In this document: positions 46,332-54,532 of the stretch, one piece after another
Numbering within the stretch: position 1 is the first letter of the stretch
Layout: the number at the start of each line of letters is the position of its first letter
Source: Streptomyces sp. NRRL S-31
GTDB taxonomy: Bacteria; Actinomycetota; Actinomycetes; Streptomycetales; Streptomycetaceae
NCBI RefSeq assembly: GCF_000718775.1
Contig: NZ_JOCB01000029.1
Span: 1-64,000 of the forward strand
Reading direction: 5' to 3'
DNA length: 64,000 nucleotides
Made by a program: the position numbers and the translations under genes
The notes under the pieces: model-generated
Database searches by the model: none
Told to the model about the DNA's origin: nothing
What the model saw: only the letters and a program-made list of their open reading frames with translations

Positions 46332-46465
46332 CCCAGGCATGGGACGTCTCGGAGGAGGACCGCTGACCCGACTTCGTCCGGATATCCGGTACGACCTCGG
46401 GTACCCGCCGCGCAGTACGGCCCATGGCCGAGTCCGGTACGCGGCGACAGCAACGGGAGAACCAG

Positions 46466-48034
46466 ATGAAGGCCCGCCAATCAGCAGCCCCGCCTGCTCC
46501 CCCGCCGACTTCCCCACCGGCGCCGGCCGGTCTACAGCCTGGCCAGGGCCCGTCCAGCCACGTCCAGGTCCCGTCCGGACTAGCCCTGTCCGGGCAATTC
46601 CTCTCCGGCCGCTACCGGTTGAGCGGGAAGATCGGATCGGGAGGCATGGCCGACGTCTACGAAGGCACCGACACGCGCCTGCGGCGGCCCGTCGCCGTCA
46701 AGGTCTTCCGGCCGGGCTCCGACCCGCGGACCGAGGAACGTCTCGCCGCGGAAGCCGTCCTCCTCGCCCGTCTGGAACACCCCGGGCTCGTCACCGTCTA
46801 TGACGCCGGCCGCCACGACGACCGCACCTACCTGGTCATGCAACTGGTCAACGGCCCCACGCTGCGCGGCCTCCTGGCGGACGGAGCACTGCCCCAGCGG
46901 CGCGTCACCGGCCTGGGCAGCGCCCTCGCGGGAGCGCTCGCCCACGTCCACCGGGCCGGCATAGTGCACCGCGACGTCAAACCCTCGAACGTCCTGCTCG
47001 GGACGGCCGACGATCCCCACCTGGCCGATTTCGGCATCGCGCGTCTGACGGACGCCACCCGCCACACCGCATCCGACGTACTGACGGGCACCGCCGCCTA
47101 TCTGGCGCCCGAACAGGTGGCGGGAAGGCATGTCGGACCGGCCGTGGACGTCTATGCGCTCGGCCTGGTCCTGCTGGAGTGCCTGAAGGGGGAACTGGAG
47201 TACCAGGGGACCCCGTTGGAGGCCGCGATCGCCCGCCTCCACCGGCCGCCCACGATCCCCGCCCGGCTCGACCCGGACCTGGCGGCCCTGCTGCGAGCCA
47301 TGACCGCCCAGGACCCCGGAGCGCGCCCGGACGCCGAGCAGTGCGCGCAGGTCCTCTCCTCCCTGCACGCCTCCCGGAACGCCGGTCTGAGCGCGGATCA
47401 CGAGCCGCAGCCACTGCCCCTGTCTCTGCCGCTCTCGGTACCTTCCACGGTCGACCGTCCGGCGGCGCCCCGCCCCACTCCCCCGGAAACGGAAGCGCTC
47501 CTACGGACGGAGCCGGCGGCCACCGCCCGGTCCGGCCCCCCGAGCAGTGCCCGGCCCAACCGCCGCCTGGTCGTGGGCACCGCTCTGGCAGCACTCTCCG
47601 TGGCTCTCGGAGCCACCTTCACCGTCGCCTCGGGTACCAGTGAAAGCACTGACGACCACGCCGACGCGCCCTCGACCACCGCGCCCTCCGGGCATCCGAC
47701 CACCGGCACCACGGCTCCAGAGAACAAGCGCGCCACAGCCCCGCCCACCGTGGGGTCCCACCGTGCCCAGCCCCCGTCCAGGACATCCGACACGTCCGGT
47801 TCCGTGGTCCCAGCCCATGCCGAACCCGTCTCCCTGAGTCCGGACCCGTCCGGCCGGGCGATCCCGACGCACCGGGCACCGGTCCGGCAGGACGGGGCCG
47901 AACCCCGTACACCCACCCCGCACCACCACCGGGGCACGGACGACCACCCGCGCCACACCTCTCACGCTGCCCCGAACCCGCCCGGGAAGGCCAACAAGCC
48001 CGCACATCACCCGAAGCGGAAGAACCACGGCTGA
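46466..48034 (+). CDS. Membrane Ser/Thr protein kinase (PknB-like)
   Basis: The 522-residue product has a Pro-rich N-terminus, then a Hanks-type kinase domain (about 50-300). Key parts are KIGSGGMADVYEG (Gly loop), VAVKVF (catalytic Lys), VHRDVKPSNVLL (catalytic loop), DFGIARL and YLAPEQVAG. One transmembrane helix follows near residue 375 (VVGTALAALSVALGATFTV). The C-terminal outside part is Thr/Pro/His-rich and disordered (PHHHRGTDDHPRHTSHA) without PASTA repeats. The ATG at 46466 has a GGGAG site; an upstream in-frame ATG (46424) has none. Confidence 0.9.
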   Translation: MKARQSAAPPAPPPTSPPAPAGLQPGQGPSSHVQVPSGLALSGQFLSGRYRLSGKIGSGGMADVYEGTDTRLRRPVAVKVFRPGSDPRTEERLAAEAVLLARLEHPGLVTVYDAGRHDDRTYLVMQLVNGPTLRGLLADGALPQRRVTGLGSALAGALAHVHRAGIVHRDVKPSNVLLGTADDPHLADFGIARLTDATRHTASDVLTGTAAYLAPEQVAGRHVGPAVDVYALGLVLLECLKGELEYQGTPLEAAIARLHRPPTIPARLDPDLAALLRAMTAQDPGARPDAEQCAQVLSSLHASRNAGLSADHEPQPLPLSLPLSVPSTVDRPAAPRPTPPETEALLRTEPAATARSGPPSSARPNRRLVVGTALAALSVALGATFTVASGTSESTDDHADAPSTTAPSGHPTTGTTAPENKRATAPPTVGSHRAQPPSRTSDTSGSVVPAHAEPVSLSPDPSGRAIPTHRAPVRQDGAEPRTPTPHHHRGTDDHPRHTSHAAPNPPGKANKPAHHPKRKNHG

Positions 48035-48110
48035 GGCGACCCGGCCCGCCCACCGCCGTGATACGGCCCTCCAGCGAGGACTTGTTGCTGCTCACGTTCC
48101 AGGAGACACT

Positions 48111-48126
48111 TCTACAGCACTGTAGA
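48111..48126. promoter_or_regulatory. 16-bp palindrome upstream of the tatA-like gene
   Basis: TCTACAGCACTGTAGA, with 7-base arms, lies 23 bases before the ATG at 48150. An identical copy lies at 49764-49779 before a terD gene. Confidence 0.7.
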
Positions 48127-48149
48127 TATCCAAGCGGAGGGCAGACCTG

Positions 48150-48377
48150 ATGTTCGGCTTGAGTGAGCTGGCCGTGATCCTCCTGGTCGTCGTCGTGGTC
48201 CTCGGGTTCAAGAAGCTGCCCGAGCTGACCCGGTCGGCGGGCAAGGCGTCCCGGATCTTCAAGAGCGAGGCCAAGGCTCTCAAGGACCAGGACTCATCGC
48301 CGCCGGTATCCGACACCGGCGGCCGGGTGATCCGCGGTTCGGTGGTCGGCCGGGACGAAGCCGCACCGCGCACATGA
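48150..48377 (+). CDS. tatA: TatA/E-like protein
   Basis: The 75-residue product has the TatA layout: a short N-terminal membrane helix (LSELAVILLVVVVVLGFKKL), the hinge Phe-Lys-Lys-Leu-Pro, and an amphipathic helix with the usual SAGKASRIFKSEAKAL. The conserved FG motif of TatA is present at FGLSE (Phe-Gly) and LGFKKLPE. A GGAGG ribosome site precedes the ATG. A solitary tatA-like gene without tatBC is common as an extra copy. The palindrome just upstream suggests regulation together with terD. Confidence 0.85.
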   Translation: MFGLSELAVILLVVVVVLGFKKLPELTRSAGKASRIFKSEAKALKDQDSSPPVSDTGGRVIRGSVVGRDEAAPRT

Positions 48378-48478
48378 GCCCTGCGGGGACTGCGAGTTGC
48401 TCATTGGTCATCGCGTCCGTGCGATGACTCCGGTGACCGGCCCGCCCCCGAGGCGCGCCGGTCACAGATGAGCCTCGA

Positions 48479-49063
48479 TCACAGATGAGCCGCGATGGCG
48501 GGCAGCAGGTCCTCGAAGGTACGGCCGTCGGCCGGTTCACCGATCGCCTTCAACTGCCAGCCACCGTTGCTGCGATGGAGCGCCGCCATGATCTGCGCCG
48601 TGTACGCGCCACCACCGCTGAGGGTGTAACGGGCCAGCTCCTGGCCGGAGTTCTCGTCGACCAGACGGCAGAAGGCGTTCTGTACCTCGGCGAAGCTCTG
48701 CCCGGTGAAGGAGTTGACGACGAAGACGACGCTGTCGACGTGGCCGGGAATCCGGCCGAGGTCGACCAGGATCACCTCGTCGTCACTCCCGGCGCCCGCG
48801 CCCCCGGTCAGGTTGTCACCGAGGTGACGCACTGATCCGTCCTGACTGAGCAGGTGTTGGAAGAAGACCACGTCGGCCAGTTGCCCGCCGGCGAACAGAA
48901 GGGCTGAGGCATCCAGGTCGATCTCCCGGGTGCCGGCCAGCTTGGCCAGGAATCCCTTGCGCTGCGCGGCCTGCCAGCCCAGCCCCATACGGACTGCGGT
49001 CAGCGCGGTGCCGTCGGACTTGTTCAGGCTGATCTGCTGGCCCTTGGTCAGGTTGACCGACAT
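48479..49063 (-). CDS. TerD-family protein
   Basis: The 194-residue product has the TerD/CABP fold, with VNLTKGQQISLNK at the N-terminus, the metal-site segment [11 protein letters not shown] and VRHLGDNLTGG, where acidic residues bind calcium. It differs from its neighbour by a longer insertion (LLSQDGSVRH; GAGAGSDDE). TerD proteins are linked to tellurite and stress responses, chemical defence and morphogenesis. It is the downstream gene of a two-gene minus-strand operon with the other TerD protein (gap 69 bases). The ATG at 49063 has a GGGAGAGGA site. Confidence 0.9.
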   Translation of the reverse strand: MSVNLTKGQQISLNKSDGTALTAVRMGLGWQAAQRKGFLAKLAGTREIDLDASALLFAGGQLADVVFFQHLLSQDGSVRHLGDNLTGGAGAGSDDEVILVDLGRIPGHVDSVVFVVNSFTGQSFAEVQNAFCRLVDENSGQELARYTLSGGGAYTAQIMAALHRSNGGWQLKAIGEPADGRTFEDLLPAIAAHL

Positions 49064-49132
49064 GGGTCCTCTCCCTTTCGGTGGCTCGGTCGCGTCTTTC
49101 GCGGACTTCTCGGACTTCTCAGGCTTCGCGGA

Positions 49133-49708
49133 TCAGACGTTGACGCCGAAGTCGGCAGCGATGCCCGCCAGTCCGGAGGCGTAGCCCTGCCCGACCGCGC
49201 GGAACTTCCACTCGGTGCCGTTCCGGTACAGCTCGCCGAAGACCATGGCGGTCTCCGTCGAGGCGTCCTCCGACAGGTCGTAACGGGCGAGTTCGGCGCC
49301 ACCGGCCTGGTTGACGACGCGGATGAAGGCGTTGCGCACCTGCCCGAAGCTCTGGCCGCGGGCCTCACCGTCATGGATCGACACGGGGAAGACGATCTTG
49401 TCGACCTCGGCGGGCACTGCCGCGAGGTTCACCTTGACGGTCTCGTCGTCGCCCTCGCCCTCACCCGTGAGGTTGTCACCGGTGTGCTCGACCGATCCGT
49501 CCGGGCTGGTGAGGTTGTTGTAGAAGACGAAGTGCTGGTCGGACACGACCTTGCCCGAGGCGTTCAGCAACAGGGCCGAAGCATCGAGGTCGAAGTCGGC
49601 ACCGGTGGTGGTCCGCACGTCCCAGCCCAGCCCGACCACGACAGCACTCAGGCCCGGGGCCTCCTTGCTCAGCGACACATTGCCACCCTTGGACAGGGAA
49701 ACACCCAT
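49133..49708 (-). CDS. terD: TerD-family protein
   Basis: The 191-residue product is a canonical TerD ([44 protein letters not shown]). The calcium-binding Asp cluster is complete. Its length matches the family. The gene starts at 49708 with a GGAGGTATG-type ribosome site. A 16-bp palindrome, identical to one before tatA, lies about 55 bases upstream. Confidence 0.92.
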   Translation of the reverse strand: MGVSLSKGGNVSLSKEAPGLSAVVVGLGWDVRTTTGADFDLDASALLLNASGKVVSDQHFVFYNNLTSPDGSVEHTGDNLTGEGEGDDETVKVNLAAVPAEVDKIVFPVSIHDGEARGQSFGQVRNAFIRVVNQAGGAELARYDLSEDASTETAMVFGELYRNGTEWKFRAVGQGYASGLAGIAADFGVNV

Positions 49709-49763
49709 CGTTCATACCTCCGCACTCGATCGCTTCGGGTCCATGCCTGAACCCCAGAATAAA

Positions 49764-49779
49764 TCTACAGCACTGTAGA
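49764..49779. promoter_or_regulatory. 16-bp palindrome upstream of terD
   Basis: It is identical to the copy at 48111-48126 (arms TCTACAG and CTGTAGA). It sits in an AT-rich stretch with TAAA and TAAG on either side, consistent with the promoter region. Confidence 0.7.
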
Positions 49780-50196
49780 AATAAGTGTCGGGCGGCGCGA
49801 GGACGGAAGAGGCGGGGAGAACGGAGGACGGTGCGCCGGAGATCTGAAGGGGGTGTGCTCCCCAAACAAGAAAGGGACATATCGGTCCCGCGAGAGCCGC
49901 CCTCAGCGCGCAAGCCTCTCCCCCGCTCCGGAGCCGGTTACGGGAGAATCGTTCTGAGCGAAGAATCGAACTGTTCGAATACCGGGGCGATAGCAGGCGC
50001 TTTGGGCATCTTGTCCGCAATGCCTGATGCCTGGTCCATCGAAGTGCGACGCCGGCACCTTGGCGGGGCCTCGCTATCGGAAGAGCAGTCAAGGGCGTCC
50101 TGCGGATCGCGCCTCATTGACGTGACGTACATCTAGCGCGATCCGCGGAGCGTAGATCTCAGCGTGGATCTCTCAGCATCGATCTCAGCGTGGATC
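49780..50196. other. Intergenic region left of the replication module
   Basis: No convincing gene is visible. The composition is less GC-rich than the neighbours. One end of a large inverted repeat (50116-50134) lies here, and a TCGAAC/GTTCGA dyad lies near 49968. Confidence 0.4.
50116..50134. repeat. Left arm of a 19-bp inverted repeat flanking RepL-like genes
   Basis: ATTGACGTGACGTACATCT here matches the reverse complement of 51132-51150 at 18 of 19 positions. The pair encloses the two winged-helix genes. Confidence 0.75.
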
Positions 50197-50508
50197 TCAG
50201 GTGGCTCGCCGGAACGGAACCACGACCCGCTCCCCCATCTGCCCCGGGGTCAGTCGGTAGTACTTGATGTGACCGATCTTCTCCGTCTGCTCGAGCCATC
50301 CCAGCTCGATGACTTGCTTGCGCGTTCTGGAGAAGACGGGCGGCGCCATGCCGACCAGCTTGGCCAGCTGGGCGGCCGTCTCCAGAACAGCGCCGGATCG
50401 ATCAGTGGGGTGGAGAGCGTAGAGCATGACGACGAGGCGCTGATTGGCGGTCATCCCGGCCGTGGCCTCCAGCAATCTGAGGTTTTGCTGCCTGTCGTCG
50501 CTGGTCAC
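50197..50508 (-). CDS. RepL-like winged-helix protein
   Basis: The 103-residue product is a single winged-helix domain (RLVVMLYALHPTDRSGAVLE; AAQLAKLVGMAPPVFSRTRK). It ends YYRLTPGQMGERVVVPFRR, a layout seen in RepL-type plasmid proteins and in replication-linked repressors. The GTG at 50508 overlaps the stop of the upstream gene as GTGA. It resembles that upstream gene in fold. It may act in replication control or initiation; the assignment is from fold and position. Confidence 0.65.
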   Translation of the reverse strand: MTSDDRQQNLRLLEATAGMTANQRLVVMLYALHPTDRSGAVLETAAQLAKLVGMAPPVFSRTRKQVIELGWLEQTEKIGHIKYYRLTPGQMGERVVVPFRRAT

Positions 50509-50957
50509 TTTGCCTCCCACCGTGCTGGCGTGTTCTCGTCGAAGCCCGGGATGTCTGGTGGATTACATGATTTCACCGCTTCACGCTGCTCCAAGCCCGT
50601 GCCGTGGAAAGCGATGTAAGGGCTGATGCGGTAGAGGTTGTAATTCCCGATACGTCCACGGACAACCAAGATGCGGTGTTTGGTCAACTTTCTGTTGATC
50701 TTGCCGACGGCGTCGGTCGACATGCCCACCCTCTTGGCGATGTCGGCTCCCGTCGCCCTCAGCGGTTCCATCCCCTCCGGGGAGACTCCGATCCACCACA
50801 GCACCAGGAACTTCTGGCTGGGCGTGAAGGCCTTCGACTCCGTGATGGCCTCGACCCTGGCTTTGTCCACCTGGGTGTGCCTGCCGGAGAAGGCGTATGG
50901 CGCATAGACGACTGGCTCGCCCGTGTCGGCGTCGACCAGTCTGCGTGCTGCTCCCAA
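50505..50957 (-). CDS. RepL-like winged-helix protein, TTG start
   Basis: The 150-residue product resembles the plasmid RepL replication domain. A helix-turn-helix (KFLVLWWIGVSPEGMEPLRA; DIAKRVGMSTDAVGKINRKL) is followed by a wing and the strand GRIGNYNLYRISPYIAFHG, comparable with the family's GVYRINPYL-type ending. The TTG at 50957 was chosen because a GGAGGG ribosome site precedes it and an in-frame stop lies shortly upstream. It is co-transcribed with the downstream protein, and iterons lie 240 bases upstream. Confidence 0.65.
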   Translation of the reverse strand: MGAARRLVDADTGEPVVYAPYAFSGRHTQVDKARVEAITESKAFTPSQKFLVLWWIGVSPEGMEPLRATGADIAKRVGMSTDAVGKINRKLTKHRILVVRGRIGNYNLYRISPYIAFHGTGLEQREAVKSCNPPDIPGFDENTPARWEAK

Positions 50958-51131
50958 CAGGCCCTCCGTGCATGGGTCATTGCCGCGCTGTTCTCTGAGG
51001 GCGGCCTTTGAGCCGCCTTCATGAACCTAACGTACATGAGCAAGAAGTCAATCAACTCCGCCTGTCGGCCGTGTCGCGTACGCGCGGAGGCACACCTCGA
51101 TCCCCTTGACGCCGGCCCACCTCCACATAAG

Positions 51132-51150
51132 AGATGTACGTGACGTCAAT
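51132..51150. repeat. Right arm of the 19-bp inverted repeat
   Basis: It matches the reverse complement of 50116-50134 at 18 of 19 positions. A TCTAC/GTAGA dyad (51150-51166) follows directly. Confidence 0.75.
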
Positions 51151-51195
51151 CTACCGCTGCTGTAGAACAGCGGTACTCAGTTCCTCTGGACGTGG

Positions 51196-51342
51196 TGGCA
51201 GTCCCTGAGAACTGCTTGGCAGTCCCTGTAACAGCGGTGCCAGTCCTGAAGAACTGACTGCCACGATCGACGGAACTGGGTACCCGGTTCCTCAGATCTG
51301 CCTCTGCTGTCACAGGAACTGCCTGGCAGTTCGCACAGACTG
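51196..51342. repeat. Iteron-like array with 21-bp phasing
   Basis: TGGCAGTCCCTG occurs at 51196 and 51217, and the variant TGCCAGTCCTG at 51238, exactly 21 bases apart. GAACTG recurs at 51209, 51251, 51273 and 51316, close to multiples of 21-22. A GAACTGCC/GGCAGTTC dyad ends the array. Two-turn phasing is typical of initiator-binding iterons. Confidence 0.6.
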
Positions 51343-51698
51343 GGTCGTTACCCCTGTTTGTGCAGGTCAGAGGCCCTTTCCAAGGAGACGCTCTCTCCCC
51401 TTACAGCTGGGCGCCGTACGGGGTTCCGTACCCCCCTCAGGCCCGTGATCGGTGCGGTGACACCCATCGCGAACTGCCCCCTCCCCCGCTGCTCCTGCAC
51501 CACGGAAAGTCAGCCACTACGTACCCGCACAGGCACTGTCAGGCGCGCGTATGCCTCCATCAGCCCCCACCCGGCGCAACCACGTAATGAGGTTGAGCAA
51601 GCGACCACAACCGAGCAGCGGTTGACTACCGGGTCCCAACGGAGGGGCGCGCGCCCGAGCAGCAGAGCCCCTGCGGGTAGAGGTGCAGGAACGCTGAC

Positions 51699-51714
51699 CT
51701 ATTACGGCGTAATG
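51699..51714. promoter_or_regulatory. Palindrome copy 1 (TATTACGGCGTAAT)
   Basis: CTATTACGGCGTAATG; the last base breaks the outer arm. Confidence 0.6.
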
Positions 51715-51777
51715 GTTGGGTCGAGCCCGTGGTGGCGGCGACCTCTTCGACTCCGCCGCCAAGCTGTTCGCCCGGAG

Positions 51778-51793
51778 CTATTACGCCGTAATG
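51778..51793. promoter_or_regulatory. Palindrome copy 2
   Basis: CTATTACGCCGTAATG, with the central base reversed relative to the other copies. Confidence 0.6.
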
Positions 51794-51965
51794 GATCGGC
51801 CGGCAGGTGCCCAGTCGGACACGGGGTCCCGGGGCGTATGAGGTATCTGCGGTCGCGTCAGAAGCGCCGAAGCTACACGTCAGCCGAAGAGGAGGTCGAC
51901 GTCCTTCTCGATGCAGAGCTGCAAGACGACCACCAACTGGCGGACATCGTCTATATGCCAAACGA

Positions 51966-52568
51966 TCAGTTAGGGCGTGACCTGCGCTCGTCGGCTCCGA
52001 GACCTCGGAGTGTCCAGAGTCCGTACAGAGCCAGCAGCGGTTTGACGATCAGCCACTCGCCGGGACGGTAATCATCCGCACGCACGAGCCTCTCGGCAAG
52101 ATCAGGGCGCTGCCGTCGCAAGTACGCCCGAGCCTTGAGGGCATGCGCCGGCTGAGAGGCGATCTTGATGCGGTCGACGTCTTCGAGCAGTGGGATCACG
52201 TTCGTGATGTTCTCCCATGTGGTCCGGCTTTGGTCTTCTAGGACGACTGTGCCGTCGAACGCGAGCACCGATGTCGCGTAGTCGGCCATCAACTGCGCCT
52301 CCGCGCTACCCTCGCCAGGCGCACCGCCGCTGAAGATCACGCGAGTGTCATGCGCTCTCTCCGCGCGGATGGAGCGGAGCCCCGCACGGACTCGCCAGCG
52401 GTTGATGAGGTTCGCGGTCGCTTGAGGGTTCCGGTACCCCAGCACGACGACCGCCTCGGTGGACCCCCCGCTGTTTCCCGCGAGAGCGTGGGACCACCGC
52501 CAGTTCAAACACTCACCCCAGACCAGGGCCGCCGCCCCAGCCAACACAAGACCTGTGATTCGTCGCAT
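51966..52568 (-). CDS. YdcF/SanA-like DUF218 protein
   Basis: The 200-residue product has the DUF218 (YdcF, ElyC, SanA) fold. An N-terminal hydrophobic segment (GLVLAGAAALVWGECL) probably anchors it in the membrane. The family motifs EAVVVLGYRN, VIFSGGAPGEGSAEAQLM and LEDQSRTTWENI follow. Such proteins bind SAM or act in envelope synthesis, but their exact role is debated. A palindrome lies 62 bases upstream of its start at 52568. Confidence 0.85.
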   Translation of the reverse strand: MRRITGLVLAGAAALVWGECLNWRWSHALAGNSGGSTEAVVVLGYRNPQATANLINRWRVRAGLRSIRAERAHDTRVIFSGGAPGEGSAEAQLMADYATSVLAFDGTVVLEDQSRTTWENITNVIPLLEDVDRIKIASQPAHALKARAYLRRQRPDLAERLVRADDYRPGEWLIVKPLLALYGLWTLRGLGADERRSRPN

Positions 52569-52629
52569 GCGGCGACTTTAGGCGTGACGTCCCGTCAGGG
52601 GCCGCTGACGCCGACCGGCAGGCTGGAAG

Positions 52630-52646
52630 CTATTACGGCGTAATAG
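52630..52646. promoter_or_regulatory. Palindrome copy 3
   Basis: A perfect 17-base copy with 8-base arms CTATTACG and CGTAATAG around one G, 62 bases upstream of the DUF218 gene start. Confidence 0.65.
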
Positions 52647-52656
52647 GTCGGCGGGG

Positions 52657-53496
52657 CTACAGCGAGTTCGGCTCGAGGCGGGCACCTTGGTCTCCTTGCA
52701 GTTCCACCGCGGCGGCCAGAGCCAGATGCGCCTCCTCAGTCAGTGCGGGTGAACGGCCAGTGCGCTTCTCCAGTGCGGACAGGGCCCGCAGGAGAGCGTC
52801 GAGATAGCGATTGAGGCTCACCATCTGAAGCGGGGTCTCACAATGGGGGAGTACCGCCTCGATCTCCTCCAGCCAGTAGTCGGCGTCGTCATCGAGTTCG
52901 AAGGACTCCCGCTGCGCAAGCAACCGGCTGGCAACAGGCATCGTGAGTTCATGTCGTCGCTGGGCCTCCTCCTGGGCGCGGCGCTCAGCGGCCTGCTCCA
53001 GCGCGAGCCGGCGCTCGGCCTCAAGAACTGCCTCAGGAGTCCGACGTACCGGATGGGCTTCCGGAGTTCCGTCAGTGAGCTGAACAGCCTTCAACCGCTT
53101 CGCCTTGTTGTAAGCGGCGCTGGGTGCGCCGACAGCCAACGCCGGGGCCAGCTCGATCCACTGAACTCCGGCGCGGCGGGCATCGTCCACCGCTCGTCCT
53201 TGGTGGAGTTCGGTCTGCTCACGCAGGTACTCCCACAGCTGAACGCGCTTCAGCGTCGCGGTGCGCTGCACTTCGAGCGGTTGCTTCCGTAGGGCCTGGA
53301 CGTGTTTCTCCAGGTAGAGCAGAGCACCGAACAGTTCTTCATCGGCAGGCATCCGCTCCACGTCCGGATCTTCAGCGTCCTCGTGCAGCTTGCGCAACTC
53401 ACCGACGATGGCCGGAGCATCCAGGGGACCGATCCGCAGAGGGGCTTTGACCAGCGGTTTTGTTGAGCGGCCTGGGCTCCGCCCGCGTCTTGTCAT
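52657..53496 (-). CDS. Putative plasmid regulatory protein
   Basis: The 279-residue product is not in a family I know. Residues about 120-150 read WIELAPALAVGAPSAAYNKAK, which resembles a helix-turn-helix. A coiled-coil segment follows (EAERRLALEQAAERRAQEE), then a helical C-terminus. The N-terminus is very basic (TRRGRSPGRSTKP). An ATG at 53496 is chosen; an upstream GTG lies inside the palindrome at 53521-53543. Position upstream of rep genes and beside palindromes suggests a copy-control or partition regulator. Confidence 0.6.
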   Translation of the reverse strand: MTRRGRSPGRSTKPLVKAPLRIGPLDAPAIVGELRKLHEDAEDPDVERMPADEELFGALLYLEKHVQALRKQPLEVQRTATLKRVQLWEYLREQTELHQGRAVDDARRAGVQWIELAPALAVGAPSAAYNKAKRLKAVQLTDGTPEAHPVRRTPEAVLEAERRLALEQAAERRAQEEAQRRHELTMPVASRLLAQRESFELDDDADYWLEEIEAVLPHCETPLQMVSLNRYLDALLRALSALEKRTGRSPALTEEAHLALAAAVELQGDQGARLEPNSL

Positions 53497-53520
53497 GCCG
53501 CCATCCTGCCGCACCTGACC

Positions 53521-53543
53521 TTGTTTCACAGACTGTGAAACAA
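53521..53543. promoter_or_regulatory. 23-bp palindrome with parS-like half-sites
   Basis: Arms TTGTTTCACAG and CTGTGAAACAA flank one central A. The half-sites GTTTCAC and GTGAAAC are those of bacterial parS, but here they are 5 bases apart instead of adjacent. It lies just before the gene at 52657-53496. Confidence 0.75.
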
Positions 53544-53597
53544 CTCAGTCCTTGTTGAGAGGCGGTTGGTGGAGGAGGGACTGCGGTGGCCGACAAA

Positions 53598-53616
53598 GCT
53601 ATTACGGCGTAATAGC
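53598..53616. promoter_or_regulatory. Palindrome copy 4
   Basis: A perfect 19-base copy with arms GCTATTACG and CGTAATAGC around a single G, 101 bases upstream of the regulator gene start. Confidence 0.65.
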
Positions 53617-54012
53617 CTGCGCGGGGGCATCTCGCATGGAACCCATGAGTCCGGTGGAAGGCTCACTACGACATCCTGTCCGCGGCCCGGCCTGGCTCGG
53701 CGTCGGCTCCACGACTCCCCGATGCCGGTACCAGTTCAGCCCCTGTCTTCCTTCAGTCCCTTTCCTGTGCAGGGACCAGAAGAAGGGGCCGGCGAGTACG
53801 GGCGGGCCTTGGCCCTCGCGGGAGTAAGGGACCGAAGCCCTTCGGTCCCTGATCCGGTGGCAGCCTGATGCAGGCAGGGCAAGGGCTTGGGCCGGAGGGA
53901 CTGAGGGTCCGACAGGGCCCGACCACAGGGGCCGAGGGACTGCCGTTCTTTCGGTCCCTGAGCTTCCGTCCCTGGTGTTTTCGCAGGTCAGAGGTGTAAG
54001 ACAGGGTCTGAT

Positions 54013-54138
54013 AGGGACTGTAGGGACTGAAAAGCGCAATTATGACGTAGAGAAGAGATGTATTCGTACGCGCGTGCGCATACAACACAACTATCAACTA
54101 CAGCTCATAATTGCGAGGTTAAGTCCCTACAGTCCCTG
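54013..54138. repeat. Inverted repeat around an AT-rich core (putative origin)
   Basis: Left arm 54013-54050 and right arm 54098-54138 share AGGGACTGTAGGGACT (16 bases) and CGCAATTATGA (11 bases) in inverted order. The 47-base centre contains a further TGTAT/ATACA dyad (54059-54063 and 54080-54084). The AT-rich parts could be a DNA-unwinding element. Confidence 0.6.
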
Positions 54139-54532
54139 CCCTGGTTGGCCTCAAGTCTCTGACCTGCACTGATGCCCTCTCAGGTACCAGGGACCGTCCG
54201 ATTTTCCAGCCCCTGGGCCTTGGTCCCTGGACCCTTTGGTCCCTCCGTCCGCCTCGGACCGAGGGTTGTCGGCTCTTCCAGGCGCTTCCCGTTCGGTCCC
54301 TCGCCCCGAGAGGCGGAGGTCACTGTGCCGTTCAGTCCCTTCAGCCCCTAGGGTGGGAGGAGAGCGCCCTCCTCAGGGACCCAAGGGACCCACGAAACTG
54401 ATAGAACGGCACGCGGGTCGGACAGACACTCCCTTTCCAGCAGGCGGGCCTTACACTCTTTTCGCATCAGAGTCCCTTCGGTCCCTGGCGGCCAACCCAC
54501 GCCAGGTGTGTGAAGTGATCGGGCAGACAGAA

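Larger units (their letters stand above)
51343..51965. other. Non-coding region with two TATTACGGCGTAAT palindromes
   Basis: No gene is convincing here. Weak frames on the plus strand have poor codon bias. Two copies of a palindrome occur near 51699 and 51778. A short frame from 51838 runs into the antisense of the next gene. Confidence 0.45.
53544..54532. repeat. Origin-like region rich in GTCCCT/AGGGAC repeats
   Basis: About twenty GTCCCT or AGGGAC hexamers occur between 53755 and 54486, in both orientations and often as GGTCCCTGG or AGGGACTG. The array precedes the primase-polymerase gene. The lower-GC core at 54040-54120 is flanked by an inverted repeat. No gene is convincing here; a palindrome copy sits at 53598-53616. 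Confidence 0.65.

Noticed and set aside
49831..50136. 101-codon plus-strand frame before the replication module
   Set aside because: No ribosome site and poor third-position GC; no recognisable motif.
51196..51342. CRISPR array
   Set aside because: Units are about 21 bases with no unique 30-base spacers and no cas genes nearby; the phasing fits iterons.
51838..52071. 77-codon plus-strand frame starting MRYLRSRQKRRSYTSAEE
   Set aside because: Its last third is antisense to the DUF218 gene and it lacks a ribosome site. The first 45 residues look somewhat protein-like, so it is borderline rather than excluded.
53521..53543. Canonical parS site
   Set aside because: The half-sites are separated by 5 bases, whereas chromosomal parS has them adjacent, so it cannot be called parS without binding data.
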